Below, piece after piece: positions 34,418-43,221 of a stretch of DNA of 43,235 bases. Source of the stretch: Actinomycetota bacterium (GTDB lineage: Bacteria; Actinomycetota; Humimicrobiia; Humimicrobiales; Humimicrobiaceae); assembly GCA_023488645.1 (NCBI GenBank), contig JAMDDL010000162.1, positions 1 to 43,235 of the forward strand, written 5' to 3'. Position 1 is the stretch's first letter. Each line of letters opens with the position of its first letter. Both the position numbers and the translations under genes were made by a program. The notes under the pieces were generated by a model. The model made no database searches. It was given only the letters and a program-made list of their open reading frames with translations, and had not been told where the DNA came from.

Positions 34418-35413
34418 TTACACACCCCGTCTTTCCTGGTAGATGCACCAGGGATCTTCCGCCATATAATCTCCGTCATTATAAAAAGCCGCTCTTGCCC
34501 TGCAGCCTCCGCATATTTTCTGGTAACGGCAAGTCCCGCAGCCACCTTTATATTCACAGGTGCGAAGTTTCTTAAACACCTTGCTGCCGGACCAGATTTC
34601 GCTAAAAGGAGTTTTTCGCACATTTCCTGCTTCAATATCCAAATATGCACATGGCTGCACCTTTCCTTCAGGACTTATTATGCAATAGGCTATTCCTGCC
34701 AGGCAGCCTCTGCCAAAGCGTAAATCCATCCCCATTTCTTTAGCGATACATATGAACTGGGGAGCACAGACAGGCTTTATTTCTATTTTTACTTCTCGCT
34801 GTTTTTCCATTAGTTTAACAAGCAAGTCTTCATATTGCCTGGCTCTTAAGGACTCTTCTTCAATATTTTTAGCCCTGCCTGCTGGTACGAGGAAAAATAT
34901 ATGATGAGCAACAGCCCCTGTTTCAACTGCAAAATCTGCAATATCTAATACTTCATGCTGGTTCCAATCCATTACAGTTGTGTGAATCTGAAAAGGCAGC
35001 TGTACTTCCCTGCAGTACTTCATGCCCCGTACTGCTTTATCCCATGCACCAGGATACCCTCTTAGCATGTCATGCTTTCTCCTTTTTATGCTGTCCAAGC
35101 TTATTCCTATTCGCATAACACCCGAATCTTTTAATTTCTGCGCTATTTTTTTAGTAATAAGGACCCCATTGGAACCCAAAACAGGTCTCAGGCTTAATTT
35201 TCTTGAATGTTCTATCAATTCATAAATATCAGAACGCATTAACGGCTCTCCACCACTGAAGATCATGATTTTAAATCCTGCTTTAGCAATTTCATCAAGT
35301 AGCAATTTACCTTCTCCGGTGGTTAATTCTTTACTGGCTTTTACTCCGGCATCTCTATAGCAATGCCTGCAAAACATATTACACTGGTTAGTGGTGTTCC
35401 AGGAAATTATCAT
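34418..35413 (-). CDS. ahbD: heme synthase AhbD (radical SAM/SPASM)
   Basis: AhbD decarboxylates the two propionates of Fe-coproporphyrin III to vinyl groups, yielding heme b without oxygen. The 331-aa protein starts ISWNTTNQCNMFCRHCYRDA with C-x3-C-x2-C, then IFSGGEPLMRSDI, ISLDSIKRRKHD, the family-typical KPVCAPQFICIAK and a C-terminal SPASM-like set of cysteines (CEYKGGCGTCRYQKICGGCR, DPWCIY). It abuts hemB directly and lies just before ahbA. Confidence 0.93.
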   Translation of the reverse strand: MIISWNTTNQCNMFCRHCYRDAGVKASKELTTGEGKLLLDEIAKAGFKIMIFSGGEPLMRSDIYELIEHSRKLSLRPVLGSNGVLITKKIAQKLKDSGVMRIGISLDSIKRRKHDMLRGYPGAWDKAVRGMKYCREVQLPFQIHTTVMDWNQHEVLDIADFAVETGAVAHHIFFLVPAGRAKNIEEESLRARQYEDLLVKLMEKQREVKIEIKPVCAPQFICIAKEMGMDLRFGRGCLAGIAYCIISPEGKVQPCAYLDIEAGNVRKTPFSEIWSGSKVFKKLRTCEYKGGCGTCRYQKICGGCRARAAFYNDGDYMAEDPWCIYQERRGV

Positions 35414-36415
35414 TTATAACCCGCCTTCAGCAACATTTTCAACATCTTTTTTTATCCATCCTGCCACCTCTTTTGCAAAATAAGTAATAATTATATTTGC
35501 CCCGGCTCTTTTTATACTGAGCAATATCTCTTCGATAACTTTCCGTTCATCTATCCAGCCTCTCATAGCTGCAGCTTTAACCATGGAATACTCACCACTG
35601 ACATTGTAAGCTGCTACCGGGTAACCAAGCTCCTTAATTCTTCGAATTATATCTAAATAGGCAAGAGCAGGCTTAACCATAACAATATCAGCTCCTTCTT
35701 CAATATCAAGCCGGGTTTCCCTGACAGCCTCATCACTATTGGCTATATCCATCTGATAACCGAGACGGTTACCAAATCGGGGTGCAGAACCAGCTGCTTC
35801 CCTAAAAGGACCATAAAAAGCTGAAGCATATTTGGCTGAATAAGCCATAATAGGAATATTAATAAAGGAGTTGGCATCCAAAGCTTTTCTTATCGACCCG
35901 ACCATGCCATCCATCATAGCAGAAGGGGCAACCATATCAGCACCGGCATAAGCATGTGAAACAGCTATTTTAGCAAGCAATTCTAAAGTCGGATCATTTA
36001 ACACTTCACCGTCACTGTTTATAACTCCACAATGTCCATGGATAGTAAATTCACACAGACAAACATCTGTAATGACTGCTATATCCGGGAAATTCTTTTT
36101 AATTGCTCTGACAGCATTCTGAACAACTCCCTGATCAGAATATGCCTGCGTACCTGATTCATCCTTTTGCCCGGGAATGCCAAACAGAAGTACTGCAGGA
36201 ATGCCGACTTTTATTGCTCCCTCAACTTCCTTCAATAAATTGTCACAAGAAAGCTGGTAGATACCTGGCATTGAAATTACAGGATTTTTTATATTTTTAC
36301 CCTCCGCTACAAACAGAGGATATACTAAATTATTGATTTGAAGTGAACTTTCACGCACAATTTTACGCAACTTTTCATTTTGTCTTATCCTTCTTAGTCT
36401 TATTACTGGAAACAA
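35414..36415 (-). CDS. hemB: porphobilinogen synthase (delta-aminolevulinate dehydratase) HemB
   Basis: Condenses two 5-aminolevulinates to porphobilinogen. It has FPVIRLRRIRQNEKLRKIV at the start, the zinc-type cysteine cluster DVCLCEFTIHGHCG, the active-site lysines in MAYSAKYASAFYGPF and MVKPALAYLD, and AAMRGWIDER at the end. The frame is open up to 36568, but that part lies in ahbC; the TTG at 36415 has a perfect AGGAGG 7 bases upstream and gives 333 aa, the family length, so I use it. The gap to ahbC is 31 bp. Confidence 0.95.
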   Translation of the reverse strand: MFPVIRLRRIRQNEKLRKIVRESSLQINNLVYPLFVAEGKNIKNPVISMPGIYQLSCDNLLKEVEGAIKVGIPAVLLFGIPGQKDESGTQAYSDQGVVQNAVRAIKKNFPDIAVITDVCLCEFTIHGHCGVINSDGEVLNDPTLELLAKIAVSHAYAGADMVAPSAMMDGMVGSIRKALDANSFINIPIMAYSAKYASAFYGPFREAAGSAPRFGNRLGYQMDIANSDEAVRETRLDIEEGADIVMVKPALAYLDIIRRIKELGYPVAAYNVSGEYSMVKAAAMRGWIDERKVIEEILLSIKRAGANIIITYFAKEVAGWIKKDVENVAEGGL

Positions 36416-36446
36416 TTTTTTTACCTCCTGTACTTTATAAAACTGA

Positions 36447-37625
36447 CTAAACAATTTCTTCATCTGACAAGTAACAAGCTGGATCAGATCCCCAGAAATC
36501 ACCCGTAATTGCTTCTGCTCTGGTTCTACAGTTGCCGTTACAAACTTCCAGCCACTTGCATGCAGCACATCTGCCTTTAAGCAGGTGCTTCCTGTTTTTC
36601 AGGCCGGCTAATATCGGGTTACCAGTGTCGGTCCATATCTGGCCAAAAGGTCTTTCTCTTACATTCCCAAAAGTATAGTGCTGACTAAATTGGTCGGGGT
36701 GTACATATCCCAGGCTATCCACATTTGCAAAAGCCATACCGGAGCGGTTGCCTCCATTTATTTTCATCAATTCATAAACTTCTTGTGCACAGCCGGGATT
36801 AGTTTCTTTCAGTTTCAGGTATAGATAAATTGCATCAGCATGATTATCCACTGTCAATATTTCCTTATCTAAACCCCGGCGATGGAAGTCTATGGTCCTC
36901 TCAATTATAATATCCATTACCTGCCGTGACTCTTCATGGGTAATATCCTCATTAATCATTTCACTTCCCCTGCCGGAATAAACCAGATGATAAAAACATA
37001 CCCTGTTGATATTCTCTTTCTCTATCAGGTCGAAAATATTATTTAACTCTTTAAAATTATGACGGTTAATAGTAAAGCGCAGCCCTACCTGTAAGCCCGC
37101 GCCAACACAATTTTCTATTCCACGGAGCGCAGTATTAAAAGCACCCTTTTTGCCTCTAAATTTATCATTTGTTTCCTGCAAACCATCCAGGCTGATACCA
37201 ACATAGTCGACTCCTATTCCCTTAAGCCTTTCACTCACTTTTTTTGTAATTAAAATGCCATTAGTCGAAATAGTAGATCTGATACCACTATTTACAGCCT
37301 TCTCAACCAGTTTGAAGATATCTTCTCTTATTAATGGCTCTCCTCCAGAAAACAGCAGAACGGGCACTTTAAAATCAGATAAATCTTTAATGAATTTTAC
37401 CGCCTCTTCATGTGTCATCTCGCCTTCATACTTTTTATTTTCTGAATTTAAGTAACAGTGCATGCACTTCAAATTGCACGTTCTGGTAACATTCCAGACC
37501 ACTACAGGCCCCTTTCCTTCACTTGTGCCATTTACCTGGTTTTTTGAATTATGGGAATACCTGAGGCTATCGCCAAAATTTTTAGATCCAATTAAAAATT
37601 TCGTTGCACTTATAATGTTTGTCAC
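36447..37625 (-). CDS. ahbC: AhbC, 12,18-didecarboxysiroheme acetate-removing radical SAM enzyme
   Basis: AhbC removes the acetate side chains at C2 and C7 of didecarboxysiroheme, giving Fe-coproporphyrin III. The 392-aa protein has VVVWNVTRTCNLKCMHCYLN (C-x3-C-x2-C), LLFSGGEPLIREDIF, GISLDGLQETNDKFRG, the distinctive TVDNHADAIYLYLKL segment and a cysteine-rich C-terminus (CAACKWLEVCNGNCRTRAEA, DPACYLSD). These fit AhbC/NirJ better than AhbD. It overlaps cobA-hemD by 4 bases. Confidence 0.92.
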   Translation of the reverse strand: MTNIISATKFLIGSKNFGDSLRYSHNSKNQVNGTSEGKGPVVVWNVTRTCNLKCMHCYLNSENKKYEGEMTHEEAVKFIKDLSDFKVPVLLFSGGEPLIREDIFKLVEKAVNSGIRSTISTNGILITKKVSERLKGIGVDYVGISLDGLQETNDKFRGKKGAFNTALRGIENCVGAGLQVGLRFTINRHNFKELNNIFDLIEKENINRVCFYHLVYSGRGSEMINEDITHEESRQVMDIIIERTIDFHRRGLDKEILTVDNHADAIYLYLKLKETNPGCAQEVYELMKINGGNRSGMAFANVDSLGYVHPDQFSQHYTFGNVRERPFGQIWTDTGNPILAGLKNRKHLLKGRCAACKWLEVCNGNCRTRAEAITGDFWGSDPACYLSDEEIV

Positions 37626-39163
37626 ACCTCTCTAATATGTCTAATATACGACGGGCGGATAATCGCATCTATCAACCCTTCAATAGTATATTCAGCTGCC
37701 TCCACATCAACTTTGATTCCCATCTCTCTGGCAGTAGCAGTAGTGATTGGGCCAATTGATGCAACACATACACTATTTAACAGTGATGCTAACTCTCTTT
37801 GAGGCAACCTTAACAACTCTACAAAGTTTTGAACAGTAGATGAACTGGTAAAAGTAATGATTTGGATCTCATTATTTAACATCATTTGATGAAGCAAATC
37901 AGCATTGGCATCACTTTTTTTTGTTTTATAAGCTACAACATCATCAACTTGCGCACCTATCTCTTTAAGAGTATCAGGCAGAATTTTACGGGCATTATCT
38001 GATCTTGGCAGCAATATTTTATCATCACTTTTAATTTTATGCTTTAAGCCTGTGATAATAGCTTCCGCCCGATATTCATCCGGAACATAATCTGCTATTA
38101 ATCCTTTTTCTTCCAGAGCCTGCTTTGTCTTCGGCCCAATAGCACAAAGAGAAGCATTTTGAAGCACCCGAACATCTTTACCCAGCTTAAATAGCCTTTT
38201 AAAAAAATACTGTACTCCATTAACGCTGGTAAAAATAATCCAGTTATACTGATTTACCTTCATAATAGCCTTATCAAGCCCGGAATTGTCAGCTTCTGAA
38301 ATCTTAATAGTTGGGAACTCATAAGGTTCTCCGCCAAGCTCTTCAATTCTTTTTGAAAACTCGCCAGCCTGGTTTTCCGGCCTGGTCACCAGCACTCTTT
38401 TCCCGAATAAGGGTTTACTTTCAAACCATTTCAATTTTTCCCGCATTTTTACTACTTTCCCAACAATAATAACTGCAGGATTTTTAAACATTGCTTTATC
38501 CCTTTTAACTATTATATTTTCAAGTGTCCCGACAAGAGTTTGCTGCCGGGGTCTGGTTCCCCAACTGATCAGAGCAATAGGAGTATCTTTGGGACATTCG
38601 TTTTCAATCAGCTTATCAACAATTTCAGGAAGATTTCCCATACCCATCAAAAAGACAAGCGTCCCGATATCAGTAGATATTTTATCCCATTGGATATTTG
38701 AATTCCCCTTGGCAGGATCTTCATTTCCAGTAATTACAATAAAAGATGAGGCAATGTTGCGGTGAGTAACAGGAATGCCTGCATATGCCGGAACTGCTGT
38801 CGCAGAAGTTATCCCGGGAACAATTTCAAAAGGAATATCATTTTCTTTTAAAAACTCTGCTTCCTCACCTCCACGTCCAAATATGAACGGGTCACCTCCC
38901 TTTAGCCGGACTACTATTTTGCCTTCTTTTGCTTTATCAACCAGTAAGTTATTAATTTCATGCTGTTTTAAAACCTGACGGTTTGGACCTTTACCTGCAA
39001 AAATAAGCTCAACATCAGATTTTGCATGTGTTAAAAGATTTTGTCCAATAAGACGATCATAAATAATAACATCAGCTTTTTGTATACATTCCAATCCTTT
39101 TACAGTAATTAAACCCGGATCACCCGGACCTGCCCCAACCAGATAAACCATGGATTTATACAT
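37622..39163 (-). CDS. cobA-hemD: fused uroporphyrinogen-III C-methyltransferase / uroporphyrinogen-III synthase (CobA-HemD)
   Basis: One 513-aa polypeptide closes and inverts hydroxymethylbilane (HemD) and methylates uroporphyrinogen III twice to precorrin-2 (CobA/SUMT). The N-terminal methyltransferase (residues 1-245) has VYLVGAGPGDPGLITVKGLE, VVRLKGGDPFIFGRGGEEAE and GITSATAVPAYAGIPVTHR; the synthase domain begins about residue 250 with FGKRVLVTRPENQAGEF and includes IIFTSVNGVQYF and the late TSSSTVQNF. Such fusions are common in anaerobic Firmicutes-type clusters. The enzyme commits flux to siroheme, heme and cobalamin together. Its ATG lies 21 bases after hemC. Confidence 0.95.
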   Translation of the reverse strand: MYKSMVYLVGAGPGDPGLITVKGLECIQKADVIIYDRLIGQNLLTHAKSDVELIFAGKGPNRQVLKQHEINNLLVDKAKEGKIVVRLKGGDPFIFGRGGEEAEFLKENDIPFEIVPGITSATAVPAYAGIPVTHRNIASSFIVITGNEDPAKGNSNIQWDKISTDIGTLVFLMGMGNLPEIVDKLIENECPKDTPIALISWGTRPRQQTLVGTLENIIVKRDKAMFKNPAVIIVGKVVKMREKLKWFESKPLFGKRVLVTRPENQAGEFSKRIEELGGEPYEFPTIKISEADNSGLDKAIMKVNQYNWIIFTSVNGVQYFFKRLFKLGKDVRVLQNASLCAIGPKTKQALEEKGLIADYVPDEYRAEAIITGLKHKIKSDDKILLPRSDNARKILPDTLKEIGAQVDDVVAYKTKKSDANADLLHQMMLNNEIQIITFTSSSTVQNFVELLRLPQRELASLLNSVCVASIGPITTATAREMGIKVDVEAAEYTIEGLIDAIIRPSYIRHIREV

Positions 39164-39184
39164 ATTTTTTTAATACCTCTTAAA

Positions 39185-40108
39185 TTAATTCCTGATTTGT
39201 TTTAATATTTCTCCTGCACCCTGATCTATTAAACTACTTGCCAATCTCTGGCCCAGCACTTCAGGAAAATCCGGACTGCCGCTATCCACGGCTTTTAATA
39301 TCCTTGTACCATCAAGACTGCCAATCAATCCCCTTAGCATCAGCTTATCATCAACAACCAGACCCAATGCTCCAACCGGTGTCTGGCAGCCTCCCCCTAA
39401 AGTTCGAAGCATAGCTCTTTCAGCTCTGACAGCAGAATCGGTGTTACTGTGATTTAAGACTGCAACAAGATCCAGTATCCCTTTATCACTTTGTCTGATT
39501 TCTATTCCCAACGCGCCCTGCCCGATAGCTGGTAAAAATTCTTCCGGGTTAAGTCTTTCTGTTATTTTATCACCCCAGCCAAGACGCTCTATACCTGCAG
39601 CAGCCAATACCACAGCCTGATAATCCTGTTCGGCAAATTTCCGTATCCTTGTATTTAAGTTGCCGCAGATATCTTTAATTATAAAATCCTGCCTCATGTT
39701 GAGTAACTGCGAACGTCTCCGTAAACTGCTTGTTCCTACAACAGCTCCTTTGGGTAAATCCAGGAGCTTTACACCACTTTTGGAAATTACTACGTCGGCA
39801 GGGTCATGACGTTCTGTAATAGCGCCAATAATTAAACCAACTGGCAGAGAAGTTGGTAAGTCTTTCATGCTATGAACAGCAATGTCAATTTCTTTATTTA
39901 ATAGTGCTATTTCCAATTCTCTGGTAAAGAGCGCCTTGTCGTTTATCTTATCGAGGGCTGTATTAAGCATCCTGTCGCCTTGTGTTTTTATGGTTTTTAT
40001 TTCCATACTTAATTTAGGATATCGCAGCTGCAAAATTCTCTTTACCCAACTGGCCTGCCAAAGTGCAAGTAAACTTTCCCTGGTTCCTATAATTATTTTT
40101 CTAACCAT
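39185..40108 (-). CDS. hemC: porphobilinogen deaminase (hydroxymethylbilane synthase) HemC
   Basis: Polymerises four porphobilinogens. The 307-aa protein carries IIIGTRESLLALWQASWVK, IKTQGDRML, DIAVHSMKDLPTSLP, GTSSLRRRSQL, NLNTRIRKF and the dipyrromethane cofactor cysteine C241 in LGGGCQTPVGA. ATG 40108 follows AAAGGA. A 66-bp gap separates it from hemA. Confidence 0.96.
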   Translation of the reverse strand: MVRKIIIGTRESLLALWQASWVKRILQLRYPKLSMEIKTIKTQGDRMLNTALDKINDKALFTRELEIALLNKEIDIAVHSMKDLPTSLPVGLIIGAITERHDPADVVISKSGVKLLDLPKGAVVGTSSLRRRSQLLNMRQDFIIKDICGNLNTRIRKFAEQDYQAVVLAAAGIERLGWGDKITERLNPEEFLPAIGQGALGIEIRQSDKGILDLVAVLNHSNTDSAVRAERAMLRTLGGGCQTPVGALGLVVDDKLMLRGLIGSLDGTRILKAVDSGSPDFPEVLGQRLASSLIDQGAGEILKQIRN

Positions 40109-40174
40109 TAATTTTTCCTTTTTTCAACAGCAAATTTCATTTTTTAACAATGGTTCCTCTTAATTAACGATGTT

Positions 40175-41476
40175 CTACTTAAGATTATTTTCCGGTTTTT
40201 CCCAATGACTTTCAACTTCCAGATTAAACAGGTTTTTGGTAAGCTCCAAGTAAAGATGTCCCCTGCTTGTACCGGCATAGTTCTTTAAATTAACTACAGG
40301 ATCATGCAGCAATGAATTTACAATAGAACCAGCCATAGAAGAAATTGCCCTTCTTTGCCTTGAAGATAAATCACCTGATTTATTAAAAGTCCTGGTTATT
40401 TCCCTTTCTTTGATTTTTTTACCTTTATCCTTTAACGCCATAATTGTTGGAATTACAAAGAGCGAATTAATCCAATTTAAAAATTTGTCCATTTCTTCTT
40501 CAAGAATCTTTTCAGCTTTTACTGCCTCATTTTTTCGCTCTTCCAGGTTTTTATCAACTACTTGCTCAAGATCATCTATATCCAGCAGGCTTACTCCCGG
40601 TAAATTTCTTATTTGGGGATCTATATCTCTGGGCACAGCAATATCTATAATGAAAATTTTGCGGTTATTTCTATTTAACATTACTTTTTCCATTTGTTCC
40701 ATACTTAGAATATGTTTGGATGAAGATGTACAGCTAATTACTATATCTGCTATTTCTAAACATTCTGTTAAGTTTTCAAATTTGACTGCCCTGCCGTCAA
40801 ATTGTTTTGCTAAATCCTGGGCTTTTTGATAAGAGCGGTTTGAAATAAGGATATTTTTAATCCCGCTGGCTATTAAATGTTTTGCAACCAGATTGCTTAT
40901 TTTGCCTGTGCCAATAATCAGGGCAGAATAGCCGCTCAGGTCACCAAAAATCTGCTTTGCTTTTTCAACTGCTGCATAACCTATAGACACTGAATTCTTA
41001 TCAATATCTGTTTCAGTTCTCACCCTTTTGCCAACTGTTATCGCCCGCTGAAAAAGGATGTTTAAAACTGCGTTGCTTGCACCGCACTCGCAGGCAATCT
41101 GGTACGCCTCTCTAACCTGCCCAAGAATTTGAGATTCACCAAGAACCATCGAGTCTAATCCGGCAGCTACTCTGAACAGGTGCCTGACAGCATTTTCACA
41201 TGCAGGAGAATAAAAATAATGGCGCTTATCTGAAAAATCTATCTTAGTATATTCTTGTATAAAATTATGAATGCTTTTTATTCCAGCTTCTTCATCAGTC
41301 GTGGCAGCGTAAATTTCCATTCTATTGCATGTAGATAAGACGACACAACCAGAAATAGCATTGCATTTTTTAATTTCTGTCAGAATATATGGAATTTCAT
41401 GTCTGGGAAAAGCCAGTTTTTCCCTCATCTCTAAAATAGCTGTTTTATGATTTATTCCGACAACAATGATAAACAT
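40175..41476 (-). CDS. hemA: glutamyl-tRNA reductase HemA
   Basis: First committed step of the C5 tetrapyrrole route: reduces glutamyl-tRNA to glutamate-1-semialdehyde with NADPH. The 433-aa product has VVGINHKTAILEMREKLAF, the nucleophile Cys50 in LSTCNRMEIYA, GLDSMVLGESQILGQVREAY and the NADP fold with IGTGKISNLVAKHL. The C-terminal dimerisation helix region is present. It overlaps the precorrin-2 dehydrogenase gene by 25 bases. Confidence 0.96.
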   Translation of the reverse strand: MFIIVVGINHKTAILEMREKLAFPRHEIPYILTEIKKCNAISGCVVLSTCNRMEIYAATTDEEAGIKSIHNFIQEYTKIDFSDKRHYFYSPACENAVRHLFRVAAGLDSMVLGESQILGQVREAYQIACECGASNAVLNILFQRAITVGKRVRTETDIDKNSVSIGYAAVEKAKQIFGDLSGYSALIIGTGKISNLVAKHLIASGIKNILISNRSYQKAQDLAKQFDGRAVKFENLTECLEIADIVISCTSSSKHILSMEQMEKVMLNRNNRKIFIIDIAVPRDIDPQIRNLPGVSLLDIDDLEQVVDKNLEERKNEAVKAEKILEEEMDKFLNWINSLFVIPTIMALKDKGKKIKEREITRTFNKSGDLSSRQRRAISSMAGSIVNSLLHDPVVNLKNYAGTSRGHLYLELTKNLFNLEVESHWEKPENNLK

Positions 41477-42093
41477 TCTTCAACCCGTTCTTCTGCCAAA
41501 TAGTCTTTCCCGTCTTTTAGCAATTGTAATATGTCTGAATCTATCAAACGCTGAAAAATTTCATTTCTTACAGCAGGGTCATCACATTCTGCCAGTACCT
41601 GCTGCCTTACCCGGCCCATGATTTCCAAAAACTTTTCATATTCTTTCCCGAACTGTTTTTCCAGTTCCATTCTCAATCTAACAGCAAGCAAAGGACTTTT
41701 GCCTCCGGTAGATATGCTTATTACCAAATCTCCCCGTCGGATTACAGATGGAATAAAAAAGTTACACAAATCCGGTGAATCCACAACATTTACCGGAATT
41801 CCCCTGGCCAGGCAATCCTCAGCAACCTTTCTATTTACATCTTCACTATCAGCTGCACTGATTACAAGCATGGCTCCTTCAAGATCACCGGTCTGGTAGT
41901 TATTCTGATGATATTCAATTTCCCCGGCAATGACCATTCCTGCAACTTTTTTATTACACTCGGGGCTCACTACCATAACCCTTGCGCCGCATTCTAACAG
42001 GTTCTTTATTTTTCTTTCAGCAACATCTCCGCCACCAACGACCAGGCATTTTTGGCCGGTTATGTTTAAATAAACAGGATACAGTTTTTTCAT
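41452..42093 (-). CDS. precorrin-2 dehydrogenase / sirohydrochlorin ferrochelatase (CysG N-terminal/Met8 type)
   Basis: Oxidises precorrin-2 to sirohydrochlorin with NAD+, and in some homologues inserts iron. The 213-aa product begins YPVYLNITGQKCLVVGGGDV with the NAD-binding glycines (residues about 18-22), then AERKIKNLLECGARVMVVSP, NVVDSPDLCNFFIPS and ISTGGKSPLLAVRLR. It is the first gene of the heme operon behind riboswitch 4. No strong Shine-Dalgarno sequence precedes ATG 42093, and a TATAAT lies about 20 bases upstream. Confidence 0.93.
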   Translation of the reverse strand: MKKLYPVYLNITGQKCLVVGGGDVAERKIKNLLECGARVMVVSPECNKKVAGMVIAGEIEYHQNNYQTGDLEGAMLVISAADSEDVNRKVAEDCLARGIPVNVVDSPDLCNFFIPSVIRRGDLVISISTGGKSPLLAVRLRMELEKQFGKEYEKFLEIMGRVRQQVLAECDDPAVRNEIFQRLIDSDILQLLKDGKDYLAEERVEECLSLLSE

Positions 42094-42112
42094 TACACTA
42101 TCTTATCATAGT

Positions 42113-42118
42113 ATTATA
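42113..42118 (-). promoter_or_regulatory. possible internal -10 element before the heme operon
   Basis: TATAAT on the minus strand 19 bases before the first gene, downstream of the riboswitch 4 terminator. No convincing -35. If used, it would give riboswitch-independent expression. The stretch from here to 42307 holds nothing else I recognise. Confidence 0.25.
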
Positions 42119-42307
42119 GCCAGAGAATTTAGTAAAAAATCTATCAATTATTCTACATCGATAATAACTTTTATAATATAAATTTTTACAGATAGCAAAT
42201 TGCTTTATTTTAATATCAATAATAAATTATAAGTTCCTTTTTTCCCTATCAAATCATCTTTTAATTAATCTTTTGTCATTTTTATATTAGCTATGTATCC
42301 TGACAAC

Positions 42308-42342
42308 AAAAAAATTACACCCTTTAAGCCGAAGAGCTGTAA
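42308..42342 (-). terminator. intrinsic terminator of cobalamin riboswitch 4
   Basis: Same hairpin as after riboswitch 3 (TTACA-G-CTCTT with AAGGG-TGTAA, loop CGGCTTA) and seven T residues on the minus strand. Confidence 0.8.
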
Positions 42343-42349
42343 CATCATA

Positions 42350-42493
42350 TCTATTTGCAGGTTTCCTGACTTACGGGACTTTGCTCTTCGCCTTCCCGGC
42401 TTATTTAAAAGCTAGTGGCATTTTGAAGAGCACACACCCGATTACAGTGGCGGTACCGCTCCAGTTTTTCACTGGATTCCCTTTTCAAACAGA
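42350..42493 (-). promoter_or_regulatory. cobalamin riboswitch 4
   Basis: Minus-strand B12 aptamer (GGAATCCAGTGAAAAACTGG, GCCACTGTAATCGGGTG, GTCAGGAAACC) closed by TCTGTTTG with CAAATAGA. It differs from riboswitch 3 at only a handful of positions, several of them in P1 where pairing is kept. It stands in front of the whole glutamyl-tRNA-to-heme operon. Confidence 0.95.
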
Positions 42494-42533
42494 CGGATAC
42501 TTAAATTTCAAATAAACATAGAATGTTTTACTT

Positions 42534-42561
42534 AATATAGCAGGAAATTAAATAATTTCAA
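42534..42561 (-). promoter_or_regulatory. promoter for riboswitch 4 and the heme operon
   Basis: Minus strand: -35 TTGAAA (42561-42556), 16-base spacer, -10 TATATT (42539-42534), about 40 bases before the aptamer. The stretch 42562-42825 has no gene, only a start-less open frame noted in findings. Confidence 0.55.
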
Positions 42562-42825
42562 TAAGCAAGCAAAAATATTATAAGAATGGAGACAAAGAAG
42601 TAATAGAACCAAATATTTACTTTAATAAATGTAAATTCTGTGCGATAAATGAGCAAATTTTCTGCACAGCAATTGGCGGATATGAATCAACAAAAATGGT
42701 GGATTTATAATTAATGCTTTCGAATAATTTATCACAATCAAATATTTTATCGATATACCTTTACTATATTATTTATCCTATTCTTTATAGTATTTAAAAA
42801 AATTAATAGTTAAAAAACAGTTAAA

Positions 42826-42878
42826 AAAATTAATAGCCCTTAATAATTAAATAATAATATCACAGGGCTATTAATTTT
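42826..42878 (-). terminator. intrinsic terminator after the small ferredoxin gene
   Basis: AAAATTAATAGCCCT (42826-42840) pairs perfectly with AGGGCTATTAATTTT (42864-42878) around a 23-base loop; on the minus strand the stem runs on into TTTTTTT. It ends transcription of the ferredoxin gene before the heme operon promoter. Confidence 0.7.
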
Positions 42879-42922
42879 AAAAAATAGTCTTTAATCTATT
42901 CTTAAAAATATGAAGTAGAAAT

Positions 42923-43114
42923 TTAATCAACTAAGATAGCTTCGGATGGACAGCTCTCTACGGCTTCCTGAATACATTCCTCATCATAATCGTCGTAGTC
43001 TGTTTTGATAACCTCTGCGATATCCTTTTCTTCATTTAATTTGAAAATATCAGGACATGTTTCTTCACAAAGCCCGCATCCCGTGCAAAGGTCTTCATCA
43101 ATTCTAACTTCCAT
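42923..43114 (-). CDS. monocluster [4Fe-4S] ferredoxin
   Basis: The 63-aa acidic protein has CTGCGLCEETCPDIF (C-x2-C-x2-C-x3-C-P) and a distal CPSEAI, the pattern of single-cluster ferredoxins such as that of Thermotoga; the fourth near cysteine or the distal one completes the site. It is a small cytoplasmic electron carrier. ATG 43114 follows AAAGGAACTAA. It is monocistronic as far as seen, with a terminator after it; its promoter would lie in the last 120 bases or beyond the contig end. A role in feeding the radical SAM enzymes nearby is possible but general. Confidence 0.93.
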   Translation of the reverse strand: MEVRIDEDLCTGCGLCEETCPDIFKLNEEKDIAEVIKTDYDDYDEECIQEAVESCPSEAILVD

Positions 43115-43221
43115 TTAGTTCCTTTCGTTTTTTTAATAAATAAAACCAAAATTAAAACCAAAATAAGCATAGACCTTAATTTATATGTAATATACATAAT
43201 TTTTTAATGCAATTCAAATAA

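Noticed and set aside
36416..36568. Longer HemB starting inside ahbC
   Set aside because: The extra 51 residues overlap ahbC coding sequence and are not part of the family, while a perfect ribosome site marks TTG 36415.
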